NCBI GenBank assembly: GCA_003640385.1
Contig: RCAB01000015.1
Span: 352,365 to 416,364, forward strand
DNA: 64,000 nucleotides
Direction: 5' to 3'
Source of the DNA: Setaria digitata
Taxonomy: Eukaryota > Nematoda > Chromadorea > Rhabditida > Setariidae
In this document: in pieces, positions 52,684 through 64,000 of the stretch
How the letters are laid out: every line of letters starts with the position of its first letter
Numbering within the stretch: position 1 is the stretch's first letter
Made by a program: the position numbers and the translations under genes
Notes under the pieces: generated by a model
What the model saw: only the letters and a program-made list of their open reading frames with translations
Databases searched by the model: none
Told to the model about the DNA's origin: nothing

Positions 52684-55600
52684 ATGCAATATAATATCAT
52701 TTTATCATTTATCATCAATACAGTATCATTTTTGTCATATGACATTTTGAAGTTTGTTAATTCTGTTGTTCTTAATTATAAAAATCGAATTATTAGTATT
52801 GTCACAACTGGAGTGTTACAGGTACTGGTTTGTTGCTTAGGTAGCAGTCAGTTCATTGTTACTGCATTTTCGCTTGCCCAGCATTTTGTTTCCATTATGC
52901 AGTTTGGTAAAGTGAGTGTACCGTTATTGAAATTAATATCTGAATTCATTAATTAAGTCCATTAGCATATTTATTCAAATTTACAGTTTCAAAACTTAAA
53001 ACTGCTATCATTTCTTATTGTAAATTTATATTTACAAAACTAACAAGTATGATTTATTCGGTGGCATGAAAAATAAATGTTGAAAAGTGAAACTAGACCG
53101 ATAAATAAGTCTAAGGAGCAAATGAAGTTAGAACTAATAAAAATTATAGCAGACTATATACCGCTTTGTAAGCAAAATGAAAATTGATATTAGAAGAAAA
53201 CAAACCATTTATTTGGACTTAGAACGAATCTTACAGTTCGTTCAAAAAATATTCGTTTAAAAAAGAACGTTTTTTTTGGAAGTTATCAAAGTGACGAACA
53301 TCAATTGCCATTTATCATGTCCTGTTTCACTTATAACTCTTTCATTAGCAGTAATGCTTATCTAAATATTATTAGAAAGAAATGAGACTAGAGTGAAATT
53401 TTTAAGTGGTAATTGGTTTGTTCGCTTGTTAATTACTTGCTTCTTTTTTAAGATATTTAAATGTTCATTCAATGGATCAGTACATGGCAGCAACGATCCT
53501 GGCAGGAAATTCCTCAGTCATGATATAATTGTCTTCGATTTCGGTTTATTCCATGAGCTTATTAACGTTTGATATTGATCTTATACTAAAAAGAACTTAT
53601 AATAAAAATTGAGTTTGTGAATGATCTTTAATTGATTGATTAACTGTTTGTTTGTTGGGCTGGCCGGCTGATTAATTAATTTGCTATGGTTCCATGTTAC
53701 ACTCTGGGGTAAAAACAAGGAATTAGACAAATTTCTTATTTTAAAATATTAACATAATACGTAGCAAAACAAGAAAGGAAAGCACATAACAAAGGAATCT
53801 TCGAACAATGATTAGTTCAGCTTATAATTTAATTGACATTTTTTTCTTGACAATACCTTCGACCGATTCGCTTGATATTTGATTCAGCAAAGTGCGAAGA
53901 ATATTCTGTAAAAGTTCGCCATTTTGAAATTAACAGAACAGATATTAAAAAAAAAAAAATTGAAATGCAAGTGGGATTTAAGCCAAATAGAAAAAAAAAT
54001 TAGTCATACAAAGATAAATTGTCCGTTTCATGTTTAGGTAATTAGGCATCATTTTTTTTTTTTTGATAATATATCAGCAAATGACAAATCTTGGTTTAAA
54101 GTAAGTGACCCAATGATGTATATAGTGAGATTTCGAAACATTAAAGTTTCTATTTTGTATGGAAGAACTAAAAATTGAATAATTTGTGTTTTTGAATACA
54201 TGTTTGAACAATTTCAAATGTTTTATGAAACATCTGACCAGAAAGATCCTCCCTGTGCTAGAAATTTTGTGGATTTAAAGTGTTTGTTTTATAAAAGTCT
54301 GAAAAAGTAATTCTAGCATGATTAATGCAATTTTTCACTTTCCCAACAATTTTTTCGTTTTTTCATCTGAAAAGTTAATTATTGCTGCTGAAATGATATC
54401 TTATTAGAGTAAATATCCTTTTAAATGATACCTTTTATGATCAGCTTCTGCTGGTAATTATACATATCTTAAAATTCACAGTGAAATGTTCCTCTCATCG
54501 TCCTTACCTGCATTTTCTCAAACTATTTTTAACTTCTTTCATCAGATTCATTAAGCAAAAAAAGAAGTGGCTGGTGGAAAAATCATATTTTCTATGTTTT
54601 GTTAGGGTATTTTTCCTTCCCAGTTCTAAAAATTGAAAATTTATAAGATTGCCGTTGTTATTTAAACGATAAAATAAGAGATGCATTCAAAAAAAAGGCT
54701 CAATTAGTTGAAAGGATTGTATAGTTTGACATGTTTTTATTCAATAAATTACCGAATAATTAGCTTATTTAAAAATTACTGTAAATTTTTGCAAGTTTTA
54801 GTAATAAATCAGCTTTTTTTTCGATAAATTAATTGGAATTTCGAAATTTAAAATGAGGTCAGTAATTTAAAGGTAAAATAAGCTCATAATTTACTGCATT
54901 TCTAAAATGAAACATAGCGTTTCGATCGAGAACAAACTTTCTATTTTTTTAAGGTTGAGGAATGTATAGCAAATTACCTGGACGGTGGCTATATGCGATG
55001 TCTATGGTGCATTGGACAAATCGTAGCACTAATTACAGCTCTGTTCAGCATGTTATTCATTTCGAAAGCTCATCCACTTTACCTTTGGCCACTTCTTATT
55101 GTCCAAAATGCTTACTGTTTTGGTTTGGTAATTTAATTTCTAATTTTTGTTCAAAAATTTTCACGGTGGAACAGAATGATTTTAGCTTATTGTTCTTGTT
55201 CATTCTATCCAATCGTGCTTATTTGATTCTCTTCATTCACAGCTAGCATATTTATTTAGCTTTTAGGATAAAGTATGTGAGTACAGTAATACGTAACTTA
55301 CTTATCTAGCATCTTTTGTATCTAATATCATAACTTTCAGGAAAAATGAAACACTAAGCGCTATAACTCTGACAAACACTTTTAAAAGTAATTAAGTCAG
55401 TCTTAGTAATGCAGGTCTGAATATCACTGTAAAGCAATACTTAAGTCTGAATATCAGTCTTAAGCAGTACTGTAGAATTATTCGGGAATCCACTGAACAG
55501 AAAGAACACTAAGAATGAAAAGGTGATAATGCTCCTGCTTGATTGGCCTCACAATCTGTTGCGCCTACAGTGTTTATTCCCTCCACCCCCGCACTCTCCT

Positions 55601-55973
55601 CTCTGCCACCCCCGCACTTTCTCTCTGCCACCCCCGCACCGACCACTTTCTATTCCTTTGCTTGTCATCACACCTCACCCTCACTTCTTTCTCCCTTCCA
55701 AGCACCGAAGAAACAATTTTATGTTGAAAGGTAAATTTTTTTTGGGTCTTTAATTTTAAATTTCAGATGATACTAACAATTGCAACAGCTGATAAGCTGC
55801 TGATAAGTATCTTGCATCCTGTGAATGGTCATTTAATATTACTTATTGCTGCTTTTTTTATTGGTACTTCTGCGAATCACTTGTTTGATTATATTTTATG
55901 GCATTACTACTGGTATCAGGAAGCGGAATATATCAAACGTACTGGTTTACCGGTTATACCCTTTTGGGTGTAA
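52684..55973 (+). CDS. Multi-pass membrane protein, unidentified
   Basis: Three plus-strand exons, 52684-52911, 54954-55127 and 55767-55973, join in phase 0 to 202 residues. Donors are AAA|GTGAGT and TTG|GTAATT; acceptors are TTTTAAG and AATTTCAG. I do not recognise the family. The protein has hydrophobic stretches around residues 35-65 (IVTTGVLQVLVCCLGSSQFI), 92-112 (CIGQIVALITALFSMLFI), 116-142 (LYLWPLLIVQNAYCFGLMIL) and 152-170 (GHLILLIAAFFIGTSA), consistent with four spans. It ends with an aromatic tail (LWHYYWYQEAEYIKRTG, then PFWV). The size and layout resemble small four-span proteins common in nematodes. The 5' end is uncertain: residues 1-45 come from AT-rich sequence, and GTTACAG|GTACTGG inside exon 1 could be the true acceptor. 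A poly(A) signal AATAAA is at 56073-56078, 100 bases past the stop. Confidence 0.7.
55581..55643. repeat. C-rich minisatellite in an intron
   Basis: Three imperfect units of about 22-23 bases, each with CCACCCCCGCAC followed by a CT-rich linker, in the last intron of the membrane-protein gene. It is strikingly C-rich for this AT-rich region. The minus strand carries three GGGGG runs, one short of a simple intramolecular G-quadruplex. Confidence 0.85.
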
Positions 55974-56078
55974 TTAGCATGAGTTAATTGATATAATCAC
56001 CAAGCTTCTTTTCTTTTTGCTAATTCCAATTTTAATTCTAAATTTTAACAGCGGATGACATTACTGTCTTGAAATAAA

Positions 56079-59000
56079 CATGTAAGAAAAAGGAAAGTTG
56101 CAAGTACGAAAGTAATTTATTTTGTAATAAATTATTGAAATTTGCACATATGCTGTAATTTTGCAATTTCACACTATGATTTGTCAATAAAAATTTTGCG
56201 AACTTCAAAATTTTTCCCGTCAAATCTCCATTTCAAATTCCAGGTGCAAATTTTAAAATTCATTTACTTTAAAAATGTATTCTTGTGAATTTCATATCCA
56301 ATTAAAAGGAGAAATTTAAATATAAAATTCGTCTCTTTCTTGTGTACTGTTTTAGCATTAAACTATAAAGTTTTAAAATTTTTGATTAAAATTCGCCAAT
56401 ATTTTTCATTTTATTATGCAGTACAAAAATTTGCGGTTTGATTTACTGCTTCATCAAATGTGTTTTAATTTTAATTTTAATAACCTAATTTGAAATGGAA
56501 TTCAGTATGGATCATTTAATGAATTAATTTCTGGAATACCAAATGAACTCAATTACTGGTAACATTTTAGTGTAAGTTTTCAGTATTCAGATCATATGAA
56601 TAAAAATAAAGTAATATAATTTCATTTATAGGCAAGAAAAAACCTTTTTTCCTAAATTTTACCATTCATTTAACCTTATGAGGGAATATTGCTCTGTTCA
56701 GAAATCTCATTAATAAAATTCAGTAATTAATTTTGTTAAGTAAATGTTAATTACGTGCATTTCTTTTTTTTTTTTTTGTTACTACTTGGCAATCATTTTT
56801 TTGGTACTAAAACAATAAATTTATAAAAATTTTTTCTGCAATCTAAAAAGTGGGAAATTGAAGTTCAATAAAGTTTCACTTAAAAAACTGTCTTGTAACT
56901 TTGTCTTGCAATTTTTTTGACTTCATAAAGTTTCTATTCAATATAATTTGACAAAGTTTTTATTCAGTTTTTGTAATTCACTTTATCTTCCCTCGTTTTC
57001 GTCATCGGAATTCCAATTTTAAGTTAGAAGAATTGCAAACCAAAATACCAATAAATTTTTTTATTAATATACTTTGCTCGTTTTAATTTCAGAAAAATTC
57101 TCCCCTTTATAATTCAGCTTCTAAGTTCTTTGCTTTCAAATCCATGTTTCAATCTTTTGTTTACTTTAATGTGCTGTTAGAGAGTGAAGTCGTTTAATCT
57201 AAGTTTGAGGCTTATATTTTTTCTAAAGTTTATTTCAAAATCAATTTTTCTTCAAATTTTGAATTGATCTTTTAAGATGATGCGAGATGTACAAGGCATA
57301 CGCTCCTGAAGATTGAGGTATCGAGATAATTAATTTCATCATTCTTGGTTGCAATTTATTTTTACAGTTTTACAAACACTATCGTAAATCGTTATTTAAT
57401 CTTTTTAACATAAAACTATAATATTTTATCAAAATTTTCAATTTGTCGTTTTTTTTTTCTTAAATTACTTTTTTCGGAAAAAATTAAATAAAAATTTCAT
57501 CAATTCTTTACCTGCAGCTGACAAAATCTTGTCATGTTAATTAAAATATCGTTCGCAGATTCGCTAAATCTGTGAGGACTGATAACAATATTTCACATCA
57601 ATTTTAAATAATATTTATATTATGAAAAATAAGAAAATAAGTTCTGCGTGTTTTCAAAGCAGCTTAATATATGAACTGATTTTTGATCTAAAAAATGAAA
57701 AAAGTTAGCTTATGTTTCAAATATTTTGGAATTTAGACGAGAGTTTGAATAATAATTGAATGGAGTGGCGGAAATTTCAATATATCAGTTCGAATCCCAT
57801 TTAATTTAATAATTTCAATGTAGGATTTTATGTTAAAAAGTTCTGTTTTAGCTGCTAATGATACAGCTAGTTTATAATTATTTCAATCTTTTTAAGATGA
57901 GAAATAGAAATATTATATTTTTAAATGAGTTTATTTTCTTCTTGGAGTTGGAAATTGCATATTCAATTTTCGCTCGAATTGGAGACGTTTTGGTACTTTT
58001 TAATGTATCGAATTTGTTACAACTCGTAGTTCTATTTGCTTACCTAACAAATTTCATTAAATTTCGTTTTACAACTTCAAAAGTTGCATTTTCAATTTAC
58101 CCAATTGAAAAAAGATTTTCAGCATATAATATTACTTGTGTCTGTGAATCTACTGAAGCTCTTTGCAGAGCAAAATGAAGGAAATTGAATTTGCTGTGAA
58201 GCATATGATGATATGAAAACAATTAGTTTAAAATAAAGTCCTTATTGATTAATTAACTGGTGAGATTAACTAACAGACGCACCAGTGATAATAATATTGA
58301 AATAACTGTTACACATCATTTATTACCATTACCTTGTTTTTTTTTAATGAGAAAAGAAATAAATTTGGCTTTGATATGCAATAATGGTTGAAATTTCGTT
58401 AAATTTTACGAAGAATTTTTAGTTAAAAATTCAAATCGATTTTGTTTTCTTTGTTGGAAATGGACGAAACTAACAGGACATTCATTCACTGTATAGAAAG
58501 TACTGTTAAGTGAATTCAACTTTGCAAGCAATTCATATTTAATTGATTTTTATCAAAAGTAACCTAATTATTACCACAGAAGATGGATTTTAAGAATTAT
58601 TAAAGGAAGCCTAATAGTTTTTTGAAAGGTTGAATGGTCTTTCCTTATTATATTAAATTATTGGTTACTAATGACGATAATAAAATTTTAGTTAATGTTC
58701 ATAATCATAGAAATAAAACACCACAACAAGCAGAAATAGTTTATGAATGTCGTTTAAAAATAATTCATTGGAACAAAATAAGAAATAGCTTGTCCTTCCT
58801 TATGGGTACAATTAATTTATAAGAAATAGCTAATTTTTATCTTTTAAGCAAAGAAAATTCTTGGAAATTTTATTATGGGAATGTAATCTGGAAATTTATG
58901 ATAAAGGGAATATAAAGTTTTCTTTTATTTCTTAACTTATCTAAGCATAAGTTCAGTTTAAATGATAATAAAATTCCCTAGCGTATTAATGTAGTTTCGA

Positions 59001-62000
59001 TCAAAATTTAGACTTTGAAAGATAAACAATTTGTGATAATTTCAATTTACATTATGTACCAGAATGGCATCACAAATTACAACGGATTAATTTTTTTCGC
59101 AAAATTTCTATCTTTTTAAATCTCTTTTCTTCCAATTTTCTTTTTTTTTATTCATATTTAAAATGACTTTTATTATTAATGCTAGCTAAAACTAGTTCAA
59201 TTTTTGTTCAACCCAAACGTAAAATATTCCAACAAATATGTCAATTATTGTTGTCCAACAGTTTTATTTCAAACATTTCATTTCAGTTATATCATTTCAT
59301 ATATGTAATTTTTAACTTTTGACTGAAAAGATAAACTCAATAACTGCTGATATATTGGAAACAGTATTGTATTATTGTAACACCATTTCATGTAACAGCA
59401 TGAAAACTCCAAGTTGAATTTTACTCTAAATTAAGCAACCGTATTTTTAATTGTGGTTTTTTGGGTTCCTAATGCAAATAAGTAATCGAAATAATCAGTA
59501 ATTTGATTGCTCGTTCTCAGATATGTAATTTTATCAAAGCCTTCTTTGATTTCTACAAAGGCGTCATCAGCTTCTAGAATTTCACACCTTTTAAAATAAT
59601 TACAACGTATTGGTCACATTTTACACTCATTATTCGAATGTCCACTGCGTGACGAAAGTGTTTATTTTGTTTTATTTGGCTCATTAGCAATTTTTTTTTT
59701 GGCTCATTATCTCTCGTTATTTTCTTATTAAAAATTTTTAAGTTATGTAATTAATTCAACATATAATATATTTATTTATATGTACTGGAACAGGAAATCA
59801 ATGATAAATGTTAATCTGATATCGAGTAAATCTAATAATAATAATTATTATGTACACCTGGCCAAAATAATCTAATTACCACGACAATTATTAGCATGAG
59901 AATATAAATTAGATAAAGTGCGATAAATATTATCTGTTCTGATTAATTCAAATAAATTGCCTGTAATTCATAAAGAAGTATTAATCTGCAAATACATATT
60001 GGATAAAAATTAAGAAACGATTAATACAGGAATTATGATTATTTCTTGATCAAACGATCATATGTGAATTTCGTTCTTAACTTTCTTACTTTTATTTTTT
60101 TCCGATCAAGAGTAAATTAGCACAACTTAATTATCGCCAAATATAATTATTTTATGTCCCTCAGTAAAGTAATTTTAATTATCCATTCATTTAAAGTAAG
60201 CCATTGCAATAAAAATGAAGAATCTAAAATTGAAAATAAGCGTATTATTTCATGTTTTTAATTGCTATTAAATAATTTTCTTTTTTACGATTTAGTTAGT
60301 CAAAAAATCTGTACAAAATATATATCAAATATATTGGTCCTCTCTCGTTTTTTTTTTAATCTCATAAATTAAAATAGCTAAAAGTTAGTTTAGTATGATA
60401 TCATTTCATTGATTAAGTGGAGCAGGAAATGTTTTATCCAAAATGGTTTGATAGCATAAATTGGCTTTTTCCTTTCAGGGATTTTCCATAGCAACATGTT
60501 GTTGGCGTAATATCGATGAAATAAATAAATAAAGAATAATGTGAAGAAAGAAAGACAGGAATAATTGGAAATCATTTTCACTTTTGTACAATGCATGCAG
60601 ATGTTGCGAATATTTGCATAACTTGTGATTTTCTAGCACAATTACTGCTGACAGTTTAATTAATTTGAATTATTGGTGATACAATTGGATACATTTCAAG
60701 AATTTTTAAAGCAGTTCTTTATCATACAATTTTTTAATTCATTTATTCCTTTCAATATGAAAAGTTTTTGAGACTTTTAAAAATTTTTCCCAAAATCCTA
60801 CAAAAATTTTCCATTATCATTTCAAATCCATTGATTAAGTATTTTTTAATTATTATTTAGTGCTGAAGTTTTTAAGCCATTTCATGAATTTATCTTGTAC
60901 GGTTATTTCATTTTTTTTCTTTTTCTTTTAAATCGGTTTTTTCAATTTTCATTTTAAACTTTTCAAATCATCTGTTAGAGAAAAAGAGATTTAATTCTGA
61001 AGCTTTGCTCTAATTCTGTATGAATTTACGTCTTGTTATTCACTTTTTGTTTGTTTACTTTCATTAAAAGACCAGACAACAACAAATTTGTAATTTAGCT
61101 TTACAAATTTTCGAGAGCTGCCAAAAATTCCTTATATAGTTGGAATTTCTCTTAAATTTCAAATATTTCTGATTAGTGAAAATAGTTTTCATTTATTAAT
61201 TGGTTACAAAACAAGCAATTTGGAGTTAAGACGACGTTTCACAGTTAACTTAAAAGCTATAAAAATATCAAATAAAAAGGAACACTTCCTTTTCATGAAA
61301 ATTACAGATATAAGTTTTTTAGTTTTTTAATATGTAGTTGGTGAATTGTTTCTAATTAGCTTTTTATTTTTTCTCTAATCTACAGGTCATGAAATTAATC
61401 ATGAATCATTTACCGACCTATTTATATAGTCAGAAAAATTGATCATGAATCAAGCGAATTAGAGAAATGATGGTTTTATTAAACTACAGTTTTATTATCG
61501 GTACCGTATTGGCTTTTTCTGGTGGGTTACTGTAATTTTCATTGTGGTCCACGGATCACACAGCTGTACAAATAACTGTGTCATACTGTACAAAGCAATA
61601 CATTCATGATCATTAAATGGAAAAGTGTAATGATAGTTTCATTAAATAATCGATCAGTTATCGGATACTGAACACTGAGTATCGTATATTTCATCGACGA
61701 GTATTTTGACCGTAATATTTTGCAAATGATCATACGATGCTGCAAAGAACGATCGATGGAAATTGATAGCCAGTCAGAATTTGTTATTTAGTACTATCAT
61801 TCACTTCTTAAAAGGCATATTTTATGCTGTAAGTGCTGAAAGTTGCAATTAACGCAAAGGAACGAAATGCAAGTATCTAATAATGCAGCATGCATCATCT
61901 GCTGAACTTCAAGAATGCGAATGCAAACGTGCATGCAGAAATTGCAATATGAATTATAATTAAATGAACTGTGTTTTCAAGATTAATTTATTTGTTTTCA

Positions 62001-64000
62001 TTTAACTGCTTAATTTTCTGTTTTCGAGGAGCAATCAAAATTTAAATTCATGCTATTATTTTATGATAAGTCGTCAACTTGTGGGAGAGTTTTTTCAGGG
62101 AAAAAAATGTCCTTTTCAATATTTGCTTTGAAATTAGTTAAAAAAAAAATCCATGAAATGAGAATAGCGATGGTTATAAGTTAGTTTAATTGGTTTTTGT
62201 AAAAAATAAAAAGAAAAAAACTAAACAATTTTATATTATTTATTTATTCATTTATTTATTTTGAATGTTTCTGACAAATTGCAATTTCTGTTCTAAATTT
62301 GTTTATTTATCTGCATGTTTTTTCTTTTTTTTTTTAATTTACAAGAGCTTTTTTTTGCTAGTAAAAAATTCTGTTCAAAATACTGTGAACTTTTTAAAAC
62401 TTTTGAAATTGTTATAAATATTATTCGTTTTTTATGATCGAAATATCCATGACCTACAGAAAAAGAAGAAAAAAATAAATTAGTGTATATATGTATGAAG
62501 TTAAAAAAGATTTATTTAAAAAGGTAATAATTTATTAAAGCAATAAAGAAATATTTTTATATGGAGTACTTGCGATGCTAGTAAAAGGTATTATTATTCA
62601 TAATGGAAAAAGAATTAGAATTTGGGCATCGGTAAAGATAGTTACACTTAAGTTGTCCTTTTATTTTTGTTGAAAGTTTTAACTCAGATTTATTTAAAAC
62701 GGAATATTTTATTTATCCTAACACTTTTTTTCACAATATATATCTGACAAGTATTATCTTTAAAATGATTATTTCAATCTTTTTTGTTGGGAACAGAGTT
62801 ACACAAATGAGGTTGAACTTTTTGCTAGTGTTAATGGGATGAAATAAAATTAAAAAAAAAGAACTTAGATAATTGATTGTATAAAAAAGTGAGGCGATCT
62901 GATGGAATATGATTTTCAGTGCCATTATTTTCCTTTTAATATTAATAAAAAATGGTTTGAAAAATTTCACTTTTATTCACATTTTTACACAATATAGAAA
63001 TATCAGTTAATTATTATTTCAAAATAAACAGCAAAAAAGCTTAAGATAAAATAAGAGAACAAGCTTCATCCATTTAAAAAAGTTAAAATTCCTGCGAAAT
63101 TTAGATGTACGTAAAATTTCTCAACATCTTATAAAAGGCTTGTTTGATATGATTTTAACGCGTTTTAAGTAAGCTTTATGCATTTCTTAAAAGGAATTAA
63201 ATATCAAATGTGTATAGCTTCGACTAATTTGAAAATTCGAAAAGCAATTAATTAGAAAAGTATAAGCCAAAAAAAAAGATAATATATTAACTAAAAGGCT
63301 ATTAAAAAAGAAAATAGCCTTTTTTCTGCATAAAAGTTGCTATTAATTAAGAAATATTTGTCCTTTTCTTCTTCCCTTTTTTAAGCGATAAACTTCTTGG
63401 CTTAAATTTACTTAGCTTAAGGAAACGGAAAGAAAACAAAAACACTAAAGAAAAAATTAGGTCATTTACTGGGAATGAATGCGTCAATTAATCCTTAGCA
63501 AAATACAACTGTTTTCAAGTAGTTTCTATTTTTTTTCCTGTTTCTTGATAAATAATAAATCAAATGAGAAATTATAAAAACAATCATTGTTTCGAAAATT
63601 CCTCGACATTATTGCTAAGGATTATTTATTTACATATCTTACATTTAATTAATTGATCAGCCAGTTATTAATTAACTTATTTATACATTTATCTGTTCAT
63701 TTATTTGCCATAATTATAACTTACTGTTATAATTTTTTATTACTTTTTTTACCACATTAAATTCAATTCCATCCATTTTTCCACTTAAATTAATTATTTT
63801 CTTTAATTTTTTTAATCGTCGATGAAAAGGAAAGTGTCCGATATCGGTGAAAAAAGGAAAATTTTGCTCTGAATGAGAATTAGAGGGAAAGAAAAAGATA
63901 AGAAATAAAAACTTGTCGTGTTGAAATTTTTGCAAAACGATAAAGCGTTGACATTTCGACGAAGAAAAAGTAATTAAATTTACGAATAAACAAAAAGCAA
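56079..64000. other. Gene-poor AT-rich region to the window end
   Basis: About 8 kb in which I find no splice-linked coding exons. Open frames of 60-106 codons (57858-58178 plus, 58634-58822 plus, 60390-60596 minus, 62731-62970 minus) are dominated by Phe, Ile, Leu, Asn and Lys. Poly-A/T tracts are frequent. No tRNA, rRNA or transposon end was recognised. It may be an intergenic region or a long intron of a gene beyond the window. Confidence 0.4.

Noticed and set aside
57783..57797. GTTCGAATCCC, resembling a tRNA B box
   Set aside because: The flanks cannot form a T-arm stem, and no D arm, anticodon arm or acceptor stem pairs upstream.
57858..58178. A 106-codon plus-strand hydrophobic frame that could be a membrane protein
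   Set aside because: Low-complexity Phe/Leu/Ile/Asn composition, with no acceptor or donor linking it to another exon.
58634..58822. A 62-codon plus-strand frame with fairly balanced composition
   Set aside because: No recognised homology and no clear splice sites; too short to support alone.
1..64000. Bacterial endosymbiont insert, rRNA, CRISPR array or intact transposon
   Set aside because: No long uninterrupted bacterial-type frames, conserved rRNA blocks, spaced direct repeats or paired terminal repeats were seen.

Overview
The window is AT-rich nuclear DNA of a nematode, most likely a filarial or related clade III (spirurid) species. Short exons (44-332 bp) are split by many small AT-rich introns, acceptors are TTTCAG, TTTTAG or TTTAAG, there are homopolymer tracts throughout, and one protein (SPT6) has a length and domain order close to Caenorhabditis EMB-5. 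The species cannot be named from the sequence alone. No rRNA, tRNA, CRISPR array, bacterial (Wolbachia-like) insert or intact transposon was found.

The first 28.8 kb carries four genes, all on the minus strand. Listed by increasing coordinate they are a GEMIN8 homolog (SMN complex, 424-1876), a DLGAP/SAPAP synaptic scaffold homolog (3266-14027, with a 3.8 kb intron), a CHIC-family palmitoylated membrane protein (16567-17979), and the transcription elongation factor and histone chaperone SPT6 (emb-5, 19936-28754, 31 exons, 1515 residues). I rebuilt exons by matching donor and acceptor phases. Every junction in GEMIN8, CHIC and SPT6 keeps frame; two junctions in DLGAP remain uncertain.

A 4.4 kb spacer (28755-33180) separates SPT6 from a plus-strand receptor tyrosine kinase (33321-43859, 16 exons, 790 residues). 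It has a signal peptide, a small four-cysteine motif, fibronectin-III-like regions, one membrane span and a complete kinase domain. A long gene-poor stretch follows. It holds a very regular 24-bp tandem array with a four-unit higher-order pattern (45617-46168) and a 45-bp minisatellite whose antisense reads as an acidic Ser/Asp-rich peptide (48674-48854). At 52684-55973 lies a small plus-strand multi-pass membrane protein gene that I do not recognise. From 55974 to the end I see no convincing gene.

The genes are functionally unrelated (snRNP assembly, synaptic scaffold, vesicle/membrane protein, transcription elongation, cell-surface signalling). The same-strand run with 1.4-2.5 kb gaps could be chance or loosely operonic. 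The observations most worth a second look are the nematode GEMIN8, the ordered 24-bp array with its inverted flanking unit, the GC-AG intron and the set of AAG acceptors, and the unidentified four-span protein.
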